This document shows positions 1 through 6,111 of a stretch of 6,263 nucleotides of DNA, one piece after another. The first letter of the stretch is position 1; the number at the start of each line of letters is the position of its first letter. The notes beneath the pieces were generated by a model. That model saw only the letters and a program-made list of their open reading frames with translations, was not told the origin of the DNA and did not search any database. A program made the translations under genes and the position numbers. The stretch spans positions 1 through 6,263 of the forward strand of contig JAGQRC010000236.1 in assembly GCA_020425835.1 (NCBI GenBank). The letters are read 5' to 3'. The DNA is from Planctomycetota bacterium. GTDB lineage: Bacteria > Planctomycetota > UBA8108 > UBA1146 > JAJFFE01.

Positions 1-48
1 CCGTCGGCTCCACCCGCGAAGGAGTTCGACGACCCTCCCATGTCATGA
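1..48 (+). CDS. Possible 3' end of an upstream gene (partial)
   Basis: Frame 1 is open from the window edge to a TGA at 46-48 and would encode PSAPPAKEFDDPPMS as a C-terminus. About 11 of 15 codons end in G or C, which is better than the other two frames here, and the Pro/Ala-rich stretch followed by an acidic tip looks like a normal protein tail. All three plus-strand frames are open at this edge, so the call rests only on codon bias and composition. No family can be named from 15 residues. Confidence 0.27.
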   Translation, partial: PSAPPAKEFDDPPMS

Positions 49-62
49 CGACCGGCCGGTCG
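49..62. repeat. Perfect 14-bp palindrome after a stop codon
   Basis: CGACCGGCCGGTCG is a perfect inverted repeat that begins on the base after the TGA at 46-48 and lies 63 bases before the ABC ATPase start. As RNA it could form a five-pair stem with a GGCC loop, but no T-run follows, so it is not a classical intrinsic terminator. It could be an operator for the operon, or chance: a palindrome this long is not very improbable in a G+C-rich window of this size. Confidence 0.4.
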
Positions 63-114
63 CGCCGCTTCACAGCTCGGCTGGCGGTCCTCGGCATCTT
101 CAACATCTCGAAGT

Positions 115-120
115 GGGGGA
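115..120 (+). promoter_or_regulatory. Ribosome binding site that decides the ATPase start
   Basis: GGGGGA lies five bases before the ATG at 126. The earlier in-frame ATG at 45 has no comparable purine-rich site and would add 27 residues unlike any ABC ATPase N-terminus, so 126 is the preferred start. Confidence 0.6.
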
Positions 121-125
121 TTCGC

Positions 126-1154
126 ATGACTGTCGACTCCGCGTCATCGACCCCGTCCTCCCGTACGGAGGCGGAGCCACTCCGTCCGAGCCCCGGGCCG
201 GTGCCGACCGAGCCACTGATCGTGGCCGAGGGACTGCGCAAGGCATATGGCCCGACGGTCGCCGTGGACAACGTCTCGTTCGAGGTCCGGGCCGGCGAGA
301 TCCTCGGCTTCCTGGGTCCCAATGGGGCCGGGAAGAGCACGACGATCAAGATCGTCACCGGCTCGATCGCGCCAGCCGCGGGTCGAGTCACGGTGTGTGG
401 CCACGACGTCTCCGTCGCGCCCCTCGAGGTGAAGCGCAGCATCGGGTACCTGCCGGAGGCGTTGCCGCTCTACCCCGAGATGCAGGTGATCGAGTACCTG
501 CAGTTCATCGCGGCGAGCCGCGGTCTCTCCGGAGCGCGCGCCCGCGACCGGATCGATGAGTCGATCGAGTTGCTCGACCTTCAGCGCATGAGGAAGCGGC
601 CGACGGGCTCGCTCTCGAAGGGCTACCGTCAACGGGTCGGGCTCGCTCAGGCGATTCTCCACGATCCGCCGGTGCTGATCCTCGACGAGCCGACCAACGG
701 ACTCGATCCGCACCAGATCATCGAGATCCGGAGCTTGATCTCGCGCTTGTCGCGGTCCAAGGCGATCGTCTTCTCGACCCACATCCTCCAGGAGATCTCC
801 GCGATCTGCACGCGGATCATGATCATCCGCGACGGTCGGCTCATCGCCGATGGCAGCCCCGAGGAGCTCTCGCAACGCGCGGGCGATGGGGCGTGGGAGT
901 TGGTGGTGCGCGGCGCCGACCTGTCGGGCGCGCCGGTGCTGCCCGAGCTCGGCCTCGGACGCATGGTCGGCCGAGAGGAGTGGGCCGATGGGTTCCTCTA
1001 CCGATTCTCCGGCGACGCCGGCACGCCCGACGTCGCGACGATCGCGACCAAGGTCGCGAGTTGTGGGGGCCGGGTCGAGGAGATCCGGCGGCCTCGACGG
1101 AGCCTCGAGGAGGTCTATCTGACGCTGACGGAACGACGGGGGGTGGCGTCGTGA
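126..1154 (+). CDS. ABC transporter ATP-binding protein, GldA/CcmA (ABC-2) type
   Basis: This is the cytoplasmic ATPase subunit that would power the permease encoded next. It has 342 residues. Seen in order: A-loop Tyr41 (KAYG), Walker A GPNGAGKST at 64-72, GYLPE at 107-111 where many ABC proteins have the Q-loop glutamine, signature LSKGY at 163-167 in place of LSGGQ, Walker B LILDEP at 184-189, D-loop GLDP at 192-195 and switch His219 in STHI. The segments GYLPEALPLYPEMQVIEYL and LSKGYRQRVGLAQAIL are, from memory, typical of the GldA branch of ABC-2 ATPases, so the LSKGY variant is a family trait and not decay. A C-terminal domain after about residue 255 ends in the usual RRSLEEVYLTLT. The first 30 residues are a Ser/Pro/Glu-rich extension. 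The gene overlaps the permease gene by four bases. The ATPase assignment is firm; the substrate is unknown. Confidence 0.95.
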   Translation: MTVDSASSTPSSRTEAEPLRPSPGPVPTEPLIVAEGLRKAYGPTVAVDNVSFEVRAGEILGFLGPNGAGKSTTIKIVTGSIAPAAGRVTVCGHDVSVAPLEVKRSIGYLPEALPLYPEMQVIEYLQFIAASRGLSGARARDRIDESIELLDLQRMRKRPTGSLSKGYRQRVGLAQAILHDPPVLILDEPTNGLDPHQIIEIRSLISRLSRSKAIVFSTHILQEISAICTRIMIIRDGRLIADGSPEELSQRAGDGAWELVVRGADLSGAPVLPELGLGRMVGREEWADGFLYRFSGDAGTPDVATIATKVASCGGRVEEIRRPRRSLEEVYLTLTERRGVAS

Positions 1155-1879
1155 CGCGGATCGCGATCGTCTTCAAGCGGGAGCTCGCCAGCTACTTCAA
1201 CACTCCCATCGCGTACATCTTCCTGGCGATCCTGCTCGGTCTGCAGGGCTTCTTCTTCTTCATTGCGAGTCCCTTCTTCGCGTTGGAGCGCGCCGAGATG
1301 CGCAGCTTCTTCGCGCTGATGCCGATCTCGCTCTTCATCTTCGCGCCGGCCGTCACCATGCGGCTCTGGTCCGAGGAGCTGCGCGTGGGGACGGCGGAGA
1401 TCCTGCTCACCTTGCCCTACAAGGTGTACGAGCTGGTCGTCGGCAAGTTCCTCGCGGCCTACTTCGTTCTGGGTCTGGCGCTCGTCCTGAGCTTCGGGAT
1501 TCCGCTCGGGATCGCCTGGTTCGGTGACCCCGACTGGGGGCCGATCATCGGTGGCTATCTCGGAAGCTTCCTGATGGGGGGCATGTTCCTCGCCCTGGGG
1601 GCGTTCATCTCGAGTCTGACTCAGAACCAGGTGGTCGCGCTCCTCGTCGCCGTCTCGATCGGGGCGCTGTTGGTGATCGGTCTCGGTCCGCAAACGGTGG
1701 CCATCGTCAGCACGAGCTACCCGAGCCTCGGCAGCTTCATGGAGGCGGCCGGTGTCGCGTCCCACTTCGACTCGGTCGAGCGCGGCGTTCTGGCCCTGAG
1801 CGATGTCGTCTACTTCGTCGGCGGGATGGTTTTCTTCCTCGCCCTCAACATCCTCTTCGTCCAGTCGAAGCGCTATTGA
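1151..1879 (+). CDS. ABC-2 type permease, GldF-like
   Basis: This is the integral membrane subunit of the transporter, 242 residues, which is the usual size for GldF-type permeases. Hydrophobic segments lie at roughly 20-40, 56-71, 98-122, 131-155, 160-186 and 217-237, giving six predicted helices. The N-terminus (IAIVFKRELASYFNTPIAY) matches the amphipathic pre-helix 'KREL..YF.SP.AYI' pattern of ABC-2 permeases. The segment MRLWSEELRVGTAEILLTLP at 70-89 is the hallmark 'EE.R.GT.E.LLT.P' loop thought to contact the ATPase. The start is GTG at 1151, overlapping the ATPase stop as GTGA, with a G-run at 1138-1143 as a possible ribosome binding site. Longer in-frame openings upstream lie inside the ATPase gene and give non-homologous, Arg-rich sequence. 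The overlap implies translational coupling. It probably homodimerises, since no second permease is present. Confidence 0.93.
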   Translation: MTRIAIVFKRELASYFNTPIAYIFLAILLGLQGFFFFIASPFFALERAEMRSFFALMPISLFIFAPAVTMRLWSEELRVGTAEILLTLPYKVYELVVGKFLAAYFVLGLALVLSFGIPLGIAWFGDPDWGPIIGGYLGSFLMGGMFLALGAFISSLTQNQVVALLVAVSIGALLVIGLGPQTVAIVSTSYPSLGSFMEAAGVASHFDSVERGVLALSDVVYFVGGMVFFLALNILFVQSKRY

Positions 1880-1884
1880 GGAGG
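1879..1884 (+). promoter_or_regulatory. Perfect AGGAGG ribosome binding site
   Basis: AGGAGG starts on the last base of the permease TGA and lies five bases before the ATG at 1890. The spacing selects ATG 1890 over the in-frame GTG directly before it at 1887. It is the strongest ribosome binding site in the operon and serves the only junction without overlapping reading frames, which may allow independent initiation of the GldG-like gene. Confidence 0.8.
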
Positions 1885-1889
1885 CCGTG

Positions 1890-3779
1890 ATGAAGACCGC
1901 CAAGAGTTTCTACCTGTCGGCCGCCATCTTCGCCGCGGTGTTGTTCAGCGTGATCGTGTTCGCGGTCGCGCTCGCAGGGAGGTTCGATGCCCGTCTCGAT
2001 CTGACCGAGGCCGGGCTGCACACGGTCTCGCCGGAGACCAAGCAGGTGCTGTCGCAGTTGACCGATCGCGTCACGATCCAGTACTGGGTCTCCGAGAAGG
2101 TGCCGATCGGCTTCAACTCCGTCCGCCGCGACACGATCGACTACCTCAAGGAGTTCGAGCGCCTCGCCGACGGCAAGATCCAGGTCGAGGTCCGCGATCC
2201 GAAGACGTGGATCGACGAGCAGATCCGCGAGGCCGAGAAGAAGGAGGACGCGGGCGAGAAGGAGGAAGCGAGCTTCAATCCGTTCCAGCCCTTCGACCCC
2301 TCGAAGCTCCCGCTGAAGGACCGGAAGAAGTACGAGTTCACCGAGCAGTACGGCGTCCCGGAGGTCCGGGGCCAGAGTCTCGACCAGGACAAGGTCGAGG
2401 TGATCTTCTTCTACTCGGGGCTGCGGTTGACCTATCGCGATCGGGAGCCCGAAGTCGTGCCGGTCCACCAGACGCTGGACGGGCTCGAGTACGAGCTCGC
2501 GAGTCGACTGGTCAAGCTGACCATCCAGGAGAAGCCGAAGCTCGCCTTCTTCCACGGCCGTCCATCCGACACGTTCGAGGTGGAGCAGCCCGGCATGATG
2601 CCGGGAATGCCCGCCACTCCGCGGAAGATGAGCCCGTACGATCCACTCCTCGAGGCGGAGCTGGTGACGGATCTCTTCGACGTGCAGAAGATCGAGCTGA
2701 CCGAGGCGTCCCCGATCCCCGAGGACGCCGATCTGTTGATCGTCGCCCAGCCGGATGCGTTGAACGAGCGACAACTCTACGAGATCGATCGCTACATCGC
2801 GCAGGGTGGTTCGGCGATGTTCCTCACGTCCCGGTACTCGGGGGCGATCGAGGCCGAGGCGCTGCCCGTGGCGCAGCTCAGCCCCGGGGTGGATCGCTTG
2901 TTCCAGCGCTGGGGTGTCCAAATGGGGGCGGAGCTGATCTCGTCGGAGGAGTGCGGGACGATCACTCGAGAGCGCCCCTCGCCCTTGGGGCGGATCCCGA
3001 TGCGGGTCGGCTTCCCGCTGCTCCCCGTCGCCGGGGTCCAGGAGATCGACTCCAACTCGCCGCTGACCCTCGGTCTCCAACGCATCGTGTTCGGGTTCGC
3101 GACCGAGTTGACGCACGACGAGGCGAAGGTCTCCGAGGCGGGCCTCACGTTGACGGTGCTCGCGAAGTCGACCGAGGACACTTGGGGAACGCCGTTCTCG
3201 CCACAGGTCACTCGGGAAATGGTGGAGCCGACATCCGAGACGCCGAGGCGGAGCCGTGATCTGGCGTACTATCTCGAAGGCACCTTCCCGCCGACCTTCC
3301 AACCCGGGGATCCGCTGCCGGAGTTCCCGAAGGCCCCGGATGCGAAGCCCGATGATGAGACGACCAACGCCGAAGAGGGGAAGAACAACGAGGGGGCCGA
3401 GGGCAGCGAGACGTCCACGGTGGCAGTGGTCCCGCCGTTGACCGGCAAGCCGGGTCGCGTGGTGATCGCCGCGTCGTGCGACATGGCCAAGATCTCTCAA
3501 CTGCGAGAGAACCAGGTGTCCGGGCAGTTCCTCCTGAACTGCTTCGAGACCCTGTCGCTCGGCGAGGACCTCGTCAACATTCGCGCGAAGGGGCAACGTG
3601 AGCGGCTGCTCGAGAAGAGCGAGCCGTGGCAACGCAACGTCGTCAAGTGGGGCAACGCGGTCGGGATTCCGCTGCTCGTGATTCTGTTCGGTGTGCTCCG
3701 CTACCTCGTGAGACGGACGGTCGCGTACGCGTACGAGGAGCGATTCATCAAGCAGCACGACACGAAGGGGGTCGCATGA
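1890..3779 (+). CDS. GldG family ABC transporter auxiliary protein
   Basis: This 629-residue protein is the accessory subunit that accompanies GldA/GldF-type transporters. A hydrophobic helix at about 8-30 is followed by RFDARLDLTEAGLHTVSPET (31-50), the characteristic GldG start (pattern 'D.T....+.LS..T...L'). The extracytoplasmic body includes LAFFHGRPSD (218-227), the counterpart of the family's 'GHGE' region, then DPLLEAELVTDLFDVQKIEL and IPEDADLLIVAQPDALNERQ (276-295), and IDRYIAQGGSAMFLTS (299-314), all matching the Rossmann-like ABC_transp_aux fold. A second helix at about 589-606 is followed by a basic tail (RYLVRR), so both ends should be cytoplasmic with the bulk outside. Odd features are a Lys/Glu-rich insert at about 108-150 and an acidic, low-complexity linker at about 478-510. 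The gene lies 10 bases after the permease gene and shares ATGA with the next gene. The family is secure; its molecular role is not known to me. Confidence 0.92.
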   Translation: MKTAKSFYLSAAIFAAVLFSVIVFAVALAGRFDARLDLTEAGLHTVSPETKQVLSQLTDRVTIQYWVSEKVPIGFNSVRRDTIDYLKEFERLADGKIQVEVRDPKTWIDEQIREAEKKEDAGEKEEASFNPFQPFDPSKLPLKDRKKYEFTEQYGVPEVRGQSLDQDKVEVIFFYSGLRLTYRDREPEVVPVHQTLDGLEYELASRLVKLTIQEKPKLAFFHGRPSDTFEVEQPGMMPGMPATPRKMSPYDPLLEAELVTDLFDVQKIELTEASPIPEDADLLIVAQPDALNERQLYEIDRYIAQGGSAMFLTSRYSGAIEAEALPVAQLSPGVDRLFQRWGVQMGAELISSEECGTITRERPSPLGRIPMRVGFPLLPVAGVQEIDSNSPLTLGLQRIVFGFATELTHDEAKVSEAGLTLTVLAKSTEDTWGTPFSPQVTREMVEPTSETPRRSRDLAYYLEGTFPPTFQPGDPLPEFPKAPDAKPDDETTNAEEGKNNEGAEGSETSTVAVVPPLTGKPGRVVIAASCDMAKISQLRENQVSGQFLLNCFETLSLGEDLVNIRAKGQRERLLEKSEPWQRNVVKWGNAVGIPLLVILFGVLRYLVRRTVAYAYEERFIKQHDTKGVA

Positions 3780-4954
3780 ACGGCAAGACGATCGGCTTGC
3801 TGTTGCTCGCGGCGGTCGCGCTCGGCGGCGTCTGGGCTCTGACGCGCGAGTCGGTGTACACCGGACCGGGTGCGACACCGGACGCTTTCGCTGGCTTCGA
3901 TGGGATCGACCCGTCGGGCGTGCGCTCGGTGAAGATCGCGCACGGCGACACCTCGGTCGAGCTGACGCGAGTCGGCGATGGGTGGACGATCCCGAGCTAC
4001 TACGGCTACGCGGCCACGACGCCCGCGATCGACAAGCTGCTCAAGGGGATTCGGCGTCTCGAGTACGTGCAGACGCGCGCGGTCTCCGCATCGAGCCACG
4101 CCGACTTCGACTTGACGGCGGACCAGGCGATGCGGCTGGAGCTCGTCGGGACCGGCTCGGGCCTTCCCGTGACGCTGCTCGTCGGGAAGAGCGCGGCGTC
4201 CGGACAGGGGATGCCGCAAACCTGTTTCGTGCGGTTCCCCGATGATGATCGAGTGTTCGAGGTGAAGCCGAACCTGCAGTTCGACGCGGGACTCTATACC
4301 GGACGAGAGAAGCCGGAGAGCTGGGCCGACAAGTCGGTCTTCAAGAAGCCGGCCGACGCCGACGTCGAGCGGATCGCGTTGCAGTTCGATGGGCAATCGA
4401 TCGAAATCGTCGCGAAGCCCCGTCCGGACGAGCCGGTCGTCCCGGACGATCCCGACTCGCCCCCCGCTCCGAAGCCGGCCCGCGAGTACCGGGTCGTGGT
4501 TCCCAGTGAGTTCGACGCCGACGAGGCGACGGTGCGTTCCATGACCGGTCGCGTCGGGAGCATCTACGCGTCCGATCTGGTCGACCCATCGAAGCTCGCC
4601 GACTACGGTCTCGAGCCCCCGTCTCGAACGGCGCGCGTCGAGTTCTCGACCGGCGATCCCATGGTCCTGCACGTCGGGAACGCGGTGGCGAAGGAGAAGG
4701 ACTCCGATCCGGAGAAGTACTACGCGCGCCTCGACGGCGACCCCCGCGTCTTCACCGTCGGCGCCTACGTCCGCGACGCGATCTTCAAGACCGTCGACGA
4801 GTTGACGCCACCTCCGCCCACGACGGTGGAGCCGACGACCGTGGAGCCGACGACCGTGGAGCCGACGTCGAACGGAAGTGCCGCGGACGACGCGAAGGGT
4901 ACGGGACCCGATCCGGGTGGGGCCGGAGGCGACACGTCGAGCGCGGGCGGCTGA
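3776..4954 (+). CDS. DUF4340 domain-containing, membrane-anchored protein
   Basis: This 392-residue protein starts at ATG 3776, overlapping the GldG-like stop as ATGA, with GGGGG at 3767-3771 four bases upstream. Residues 5-22 form a signal anchor or uncleaved signal peptide, so the rest should lie outside the cytoplasmic membrane. The body fits DUF4340: GDGWTI at 67-72, then PAIDKLLKGIRRLEYVQTR (83-101) and DFDL (110-113). The pattern recurs in the second half: VERIALQFDGQSIEI (197-211), GRVGSIYASDLVD (258-270), DYGLEPPSRTARVEF (276-290), VLHVGN (297-302) and YYARLDGDPRVFTV (315-328). It thus looks like two copies of one domain joined by a Pro/Asp-rich linker (about 215-236). The tail after residue 344 is low complexity: PPPP, three TTVEP units, then Gly/Ser/Ala/Asp. 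DUF4340 genes commonly follow GldG-like genes, so a role as an extra subunit or partner of the transporter is inferred. Its biochemical function is unknown. Confidence 0.88.
   Translation: MNGKTIGLLLLAAVALGGVWALTRESVYTGPGATPDAFAGFDGIDPSGVRSVKIAHGDTSVELTRVGDGWTIPSYYGYAATTPAIDKLLKGIRRLEYVQTRAVSASSHADFDLTADQAMRLELVGTGSGLPVTLLVGKSAASGQGMPQTCFVRFPDDDRVFEVKPNLQFDAGLYTGREKPESWADKSVFKKPADADVERIALQFDGQSIEIVAKPRPDEPVVPDDPDSPPAPKPAREYRVVVPSEFDADEATVRSMTGRVGSIYASDLVDPSKLADYGLEPPSRTARVEFSTGDPMVLHVGNAVAKEKDSDPEKYYARLDGDPRVFTVGAYVRDAIFKTVDELTPPPPTTVEPTTVEPTTVEPTSNGSAADDAKGTGPDPGGAGGDTSSAGG
4820..4864 (+). repeat. Three tandem 15-bp coding repeats (TTVEP x3)
   Basis: Units ACGACGGTGGAGCCG, ACGACCGTGGAGCCG and ACGACCGTGGAGCCG run head to tail in frame at 4820-4834, 4835-4849 and 4850-4864. 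The last two are identical and the first differs by one base. They encode residues 349-363 of the DUF4340 protein. The near identity at DNA level suggests recent expansion by slippage. They follow a Pro4 stretch, so the segment is probably an extended Pro/Thr stalk. Confidence 0.9.
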
Positions 4955-4970
4955 CCGATCCAACGGATGT
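4955..4970. other. 16-base convergent intergenic gap
   Basis: This is the whole space between the stop codons of the plus-strand operon and the minus-strand lipoprotein gene. It holds only a four-pair ATCC/GGAT inverted repeat with an AAC loop (4958-4968) and no T-run on either strand. No intrinsic terminator is visible, so transcription from the two sides may overlap or stop by Rho. Confidence 0.5.
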
Positions 4971-6098
4971 TCAGCGAGGCGGTAGCGGCGGCGGAGAAAG
5001 GCGGGCATAGACCAGCGTCACTCCGTCGCCCGCTTCGATGGTGCGGGTCACTCGGAGGTCGCTCCACTCGTCTCCGGAGTCATCGAAGCCGCGGATCTCG
5101 ACGAGGTGCGGTCCGGGCTCGAGCTGGAGCCACGAGAGTCGACAGAGGCCCGGCATCCAAGTCCAGTGTCGCGTGTCCTGGGGCGCTTGTGCCCAGACCG
5201 TCATCAGTCGGAGCGACTGGTTGAACACGGAGACGAGGCCGCCCACGACCTCGTTGTCGTCCCCGATCAGCTTCACCGACGCTCGATCCCGCCCCGTCGC
5301 CGCTTGTTTCGCCTCGGCACCGACGTCGAGGCTCGTCACCAGAGGGATCGACTCGCCGTCGACGCGCGCCTCGAGTCGCGAGATGCGAGCCGGCATCGCC
5401 TCGTACCGCGGCTGTGTCTCGCCCTCCGGGAGGACGCGTCGCGGCCCCCAGTCGGTGTCGATCCAGACGAGCACGTTGCTGCGCAACGCGCGCTCGGGAA
5501 GGGGGCCGACCGGCGGAGCGACGAGCGTGCGATGGAGCTCGGCGGAGAGCGGACGTCCACGCCGTTGGTCGATCCAGGCGTCGAGCGCGTGGGCCGTCGA
5601 CACCCAGTCCGGGACCACCGCCTCGCTGTCCGACCTCGCCGACTCCGGCGCCGACGCCCAGACGGGCTCGATCGAGGTCGCGGCGGTTTCGAGGTCGTTC
5701 CGCGCGATCGCGAGCAAGCTCCGATAGATCGCGTTGAGCACTCGCTCGTGGGGGTGGTTCCGATAGAGGTAGCCCGCCTTGCGCCGATCCGCGGCAGCGA
5801 CGGGATCGGGTAGGACGCCGCCGACATCGTCGGTCAGCTTCGCCGCTTCGAGGAGCGCCGCCTCCGCGACGTCGAACCTCTGCTCCTGAAGGGCGACGCT
5901 CGCGAGCTGCGACTGTGTCAGCGCGTAGGCCATGACATCGGTGTCGGCCCGATCGCGGAGCAGATCGATCGCGGCCCGTCTCTCTCCGGAGAAGTACGCC
6001 CGCTCCGCCCGGTCGTCGACCCCGCGGCAACCCGAGAGGGCCGACGTCGCGACGACGATCAGCAGGAGAAAGGGTCGATCCGACGGGGCACCCGGCAT
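4971..6098 (-). CDS. Putative lipoprotein with TPR-like region, COG3014-like
   Basis: This is a 375-residue predicted lipoprotein. The start is ATG at 6098, after AGGAAAGGAACCC. A longer in-frame GTG start at 6155 lacks a good ribosome binding site and would put 19 residues before a well-formed signal peptide. The peptide runs FLLLIVVATSALSGC with the lipid-accepting Cys at 24. Residues about 30-150 are helical and TPR-like: AERAYFSGERRAAIDLLRDR (31-50), LASVALQEQRFDVAEAALLEAAK and HERVLNAIYRSLLAIARNDLE (117-137). The 'yERvl....Y.aL....nd...A' pattern, a following GPRRVLPEG (218-226), and HWTWMPGLCRLSWLQLEPG (311-329) followed by HLVEIR with a beta-rich end resemble COG3014 proteins as I remember them. 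That family has no established function. Arg at +2 after the Cys gives no inner-membrane Asp signal, so the outer membrane is possible if the host follows the enterobacterial rule. It converges on the transporter operon 16 bases away. Coding status is solid; the family is moderately sure. Confidence 0.85.
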   Translation of the reverse strand: MPGAPSDRPFLLLIVVATSALSGCRGVDDRAERAYFSGERRAAIDLLRDRADTDVMAYALTQSQLASVALQEQRFDVAEAALLEAAKLTDDVGGVLPDPVAAADRRKAGYLYRNHPHERVLNAIYRSLLAIARNDLETAATSIEPVWASAPESARSDSEAVVPDWVSTAHALDAWIDQRRGRPLSAELHRTLVAPPVGPLPERALRSNVLVWIDTDWGPRRVLPEGETQPRYEAMPARISRLEARVDGESIPLVTSLDVGAEAKQAATGRDRASVKLIGDDNEVVGGLVSVFNQSLRLMTVWAQAPQDTRHWTWMPGLCRLSWLQLEPGPHLVEIRGFDDSGDEWSDLRVTRTIEAGDGVTLVYARLSPPPLPPR

Positions 6099-6102
6099 GG
6101 GT

Positions 6103-6111
6103 TCCTTTCCT
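6103..6111 (-). promoter_or_regulatory. Ribosome binding site of the lipoprotein gene
   Basis: Read on the minus strand this is AGGAAAGGA, followed by ACCC and the ATG at 6098. It offers two overlapping Shine-Dalgarno-like cores, four and nine bases from the start, and supports ATG 6098 over the upstream in-frame GTG at 6155. Confidence 0.65.

Noticed and set aside
1..48. Acidic tail KEFDDPPMS as the end of a single-stranded DNA-binding protein
   Set aside because: SSB tails end in an acidic run followed by Pro-Phe. This one ends in Met-Ser, and 15 residues cannot support a family call.
45..125. Upstream ATG at 45 as the ATPase start
   Set aside because: It has no good ribosome binding site and adds 27 residues unlike the family, while ATG 126 has GGGGGA at correct spacing.
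811..831. Seven-base inverted repeat CGCGGAT/ATCCGCG with a seven-base loop
   Set aside because: It lies within the conserved coding sequence of the ATPase (around IMIIRDG) and has no T-run; a coincidence of codon use is enough to explain it.
163..1154. Degenerate ABC signature LSKGY and missing Q-loop glutamine as signs of an inactive ATPase
   Set aside because: Walker A, Walker B, D-loop and switch histidine are intact, and LSKGYRQR and GYLPE are normal in the GldA-type branch.
1845..3878. A 677-codon open frame on the minus strand opposite the GldG-like gene, with others at 144-875, 1115-1903 and 3701-5008
   Set aside because: These are mirror frames of strongly G/C-ending codons. Their products are Arg/Leu/Asp/Glu-rich without domains, they cross the boundaries of the real genes, and the plus-strand genes have clear family motifs.
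4906..4918. ACCCG-ATC-CGGGT hairpin near the end of the DUF4340 gene as a terminator
   Set aside because: The stem is only five pairs, no T-run follows, and it lies 34 bases before the stop codon inside the reading frame.
126..4954. Abundant CGATCG/GATCG words as a genome-wide repeat signal
   Set aside because: They arise from frequent ATC (Ile), GAT/GAC (Asp) and TCG (Ser) codons and show no regular spacing.
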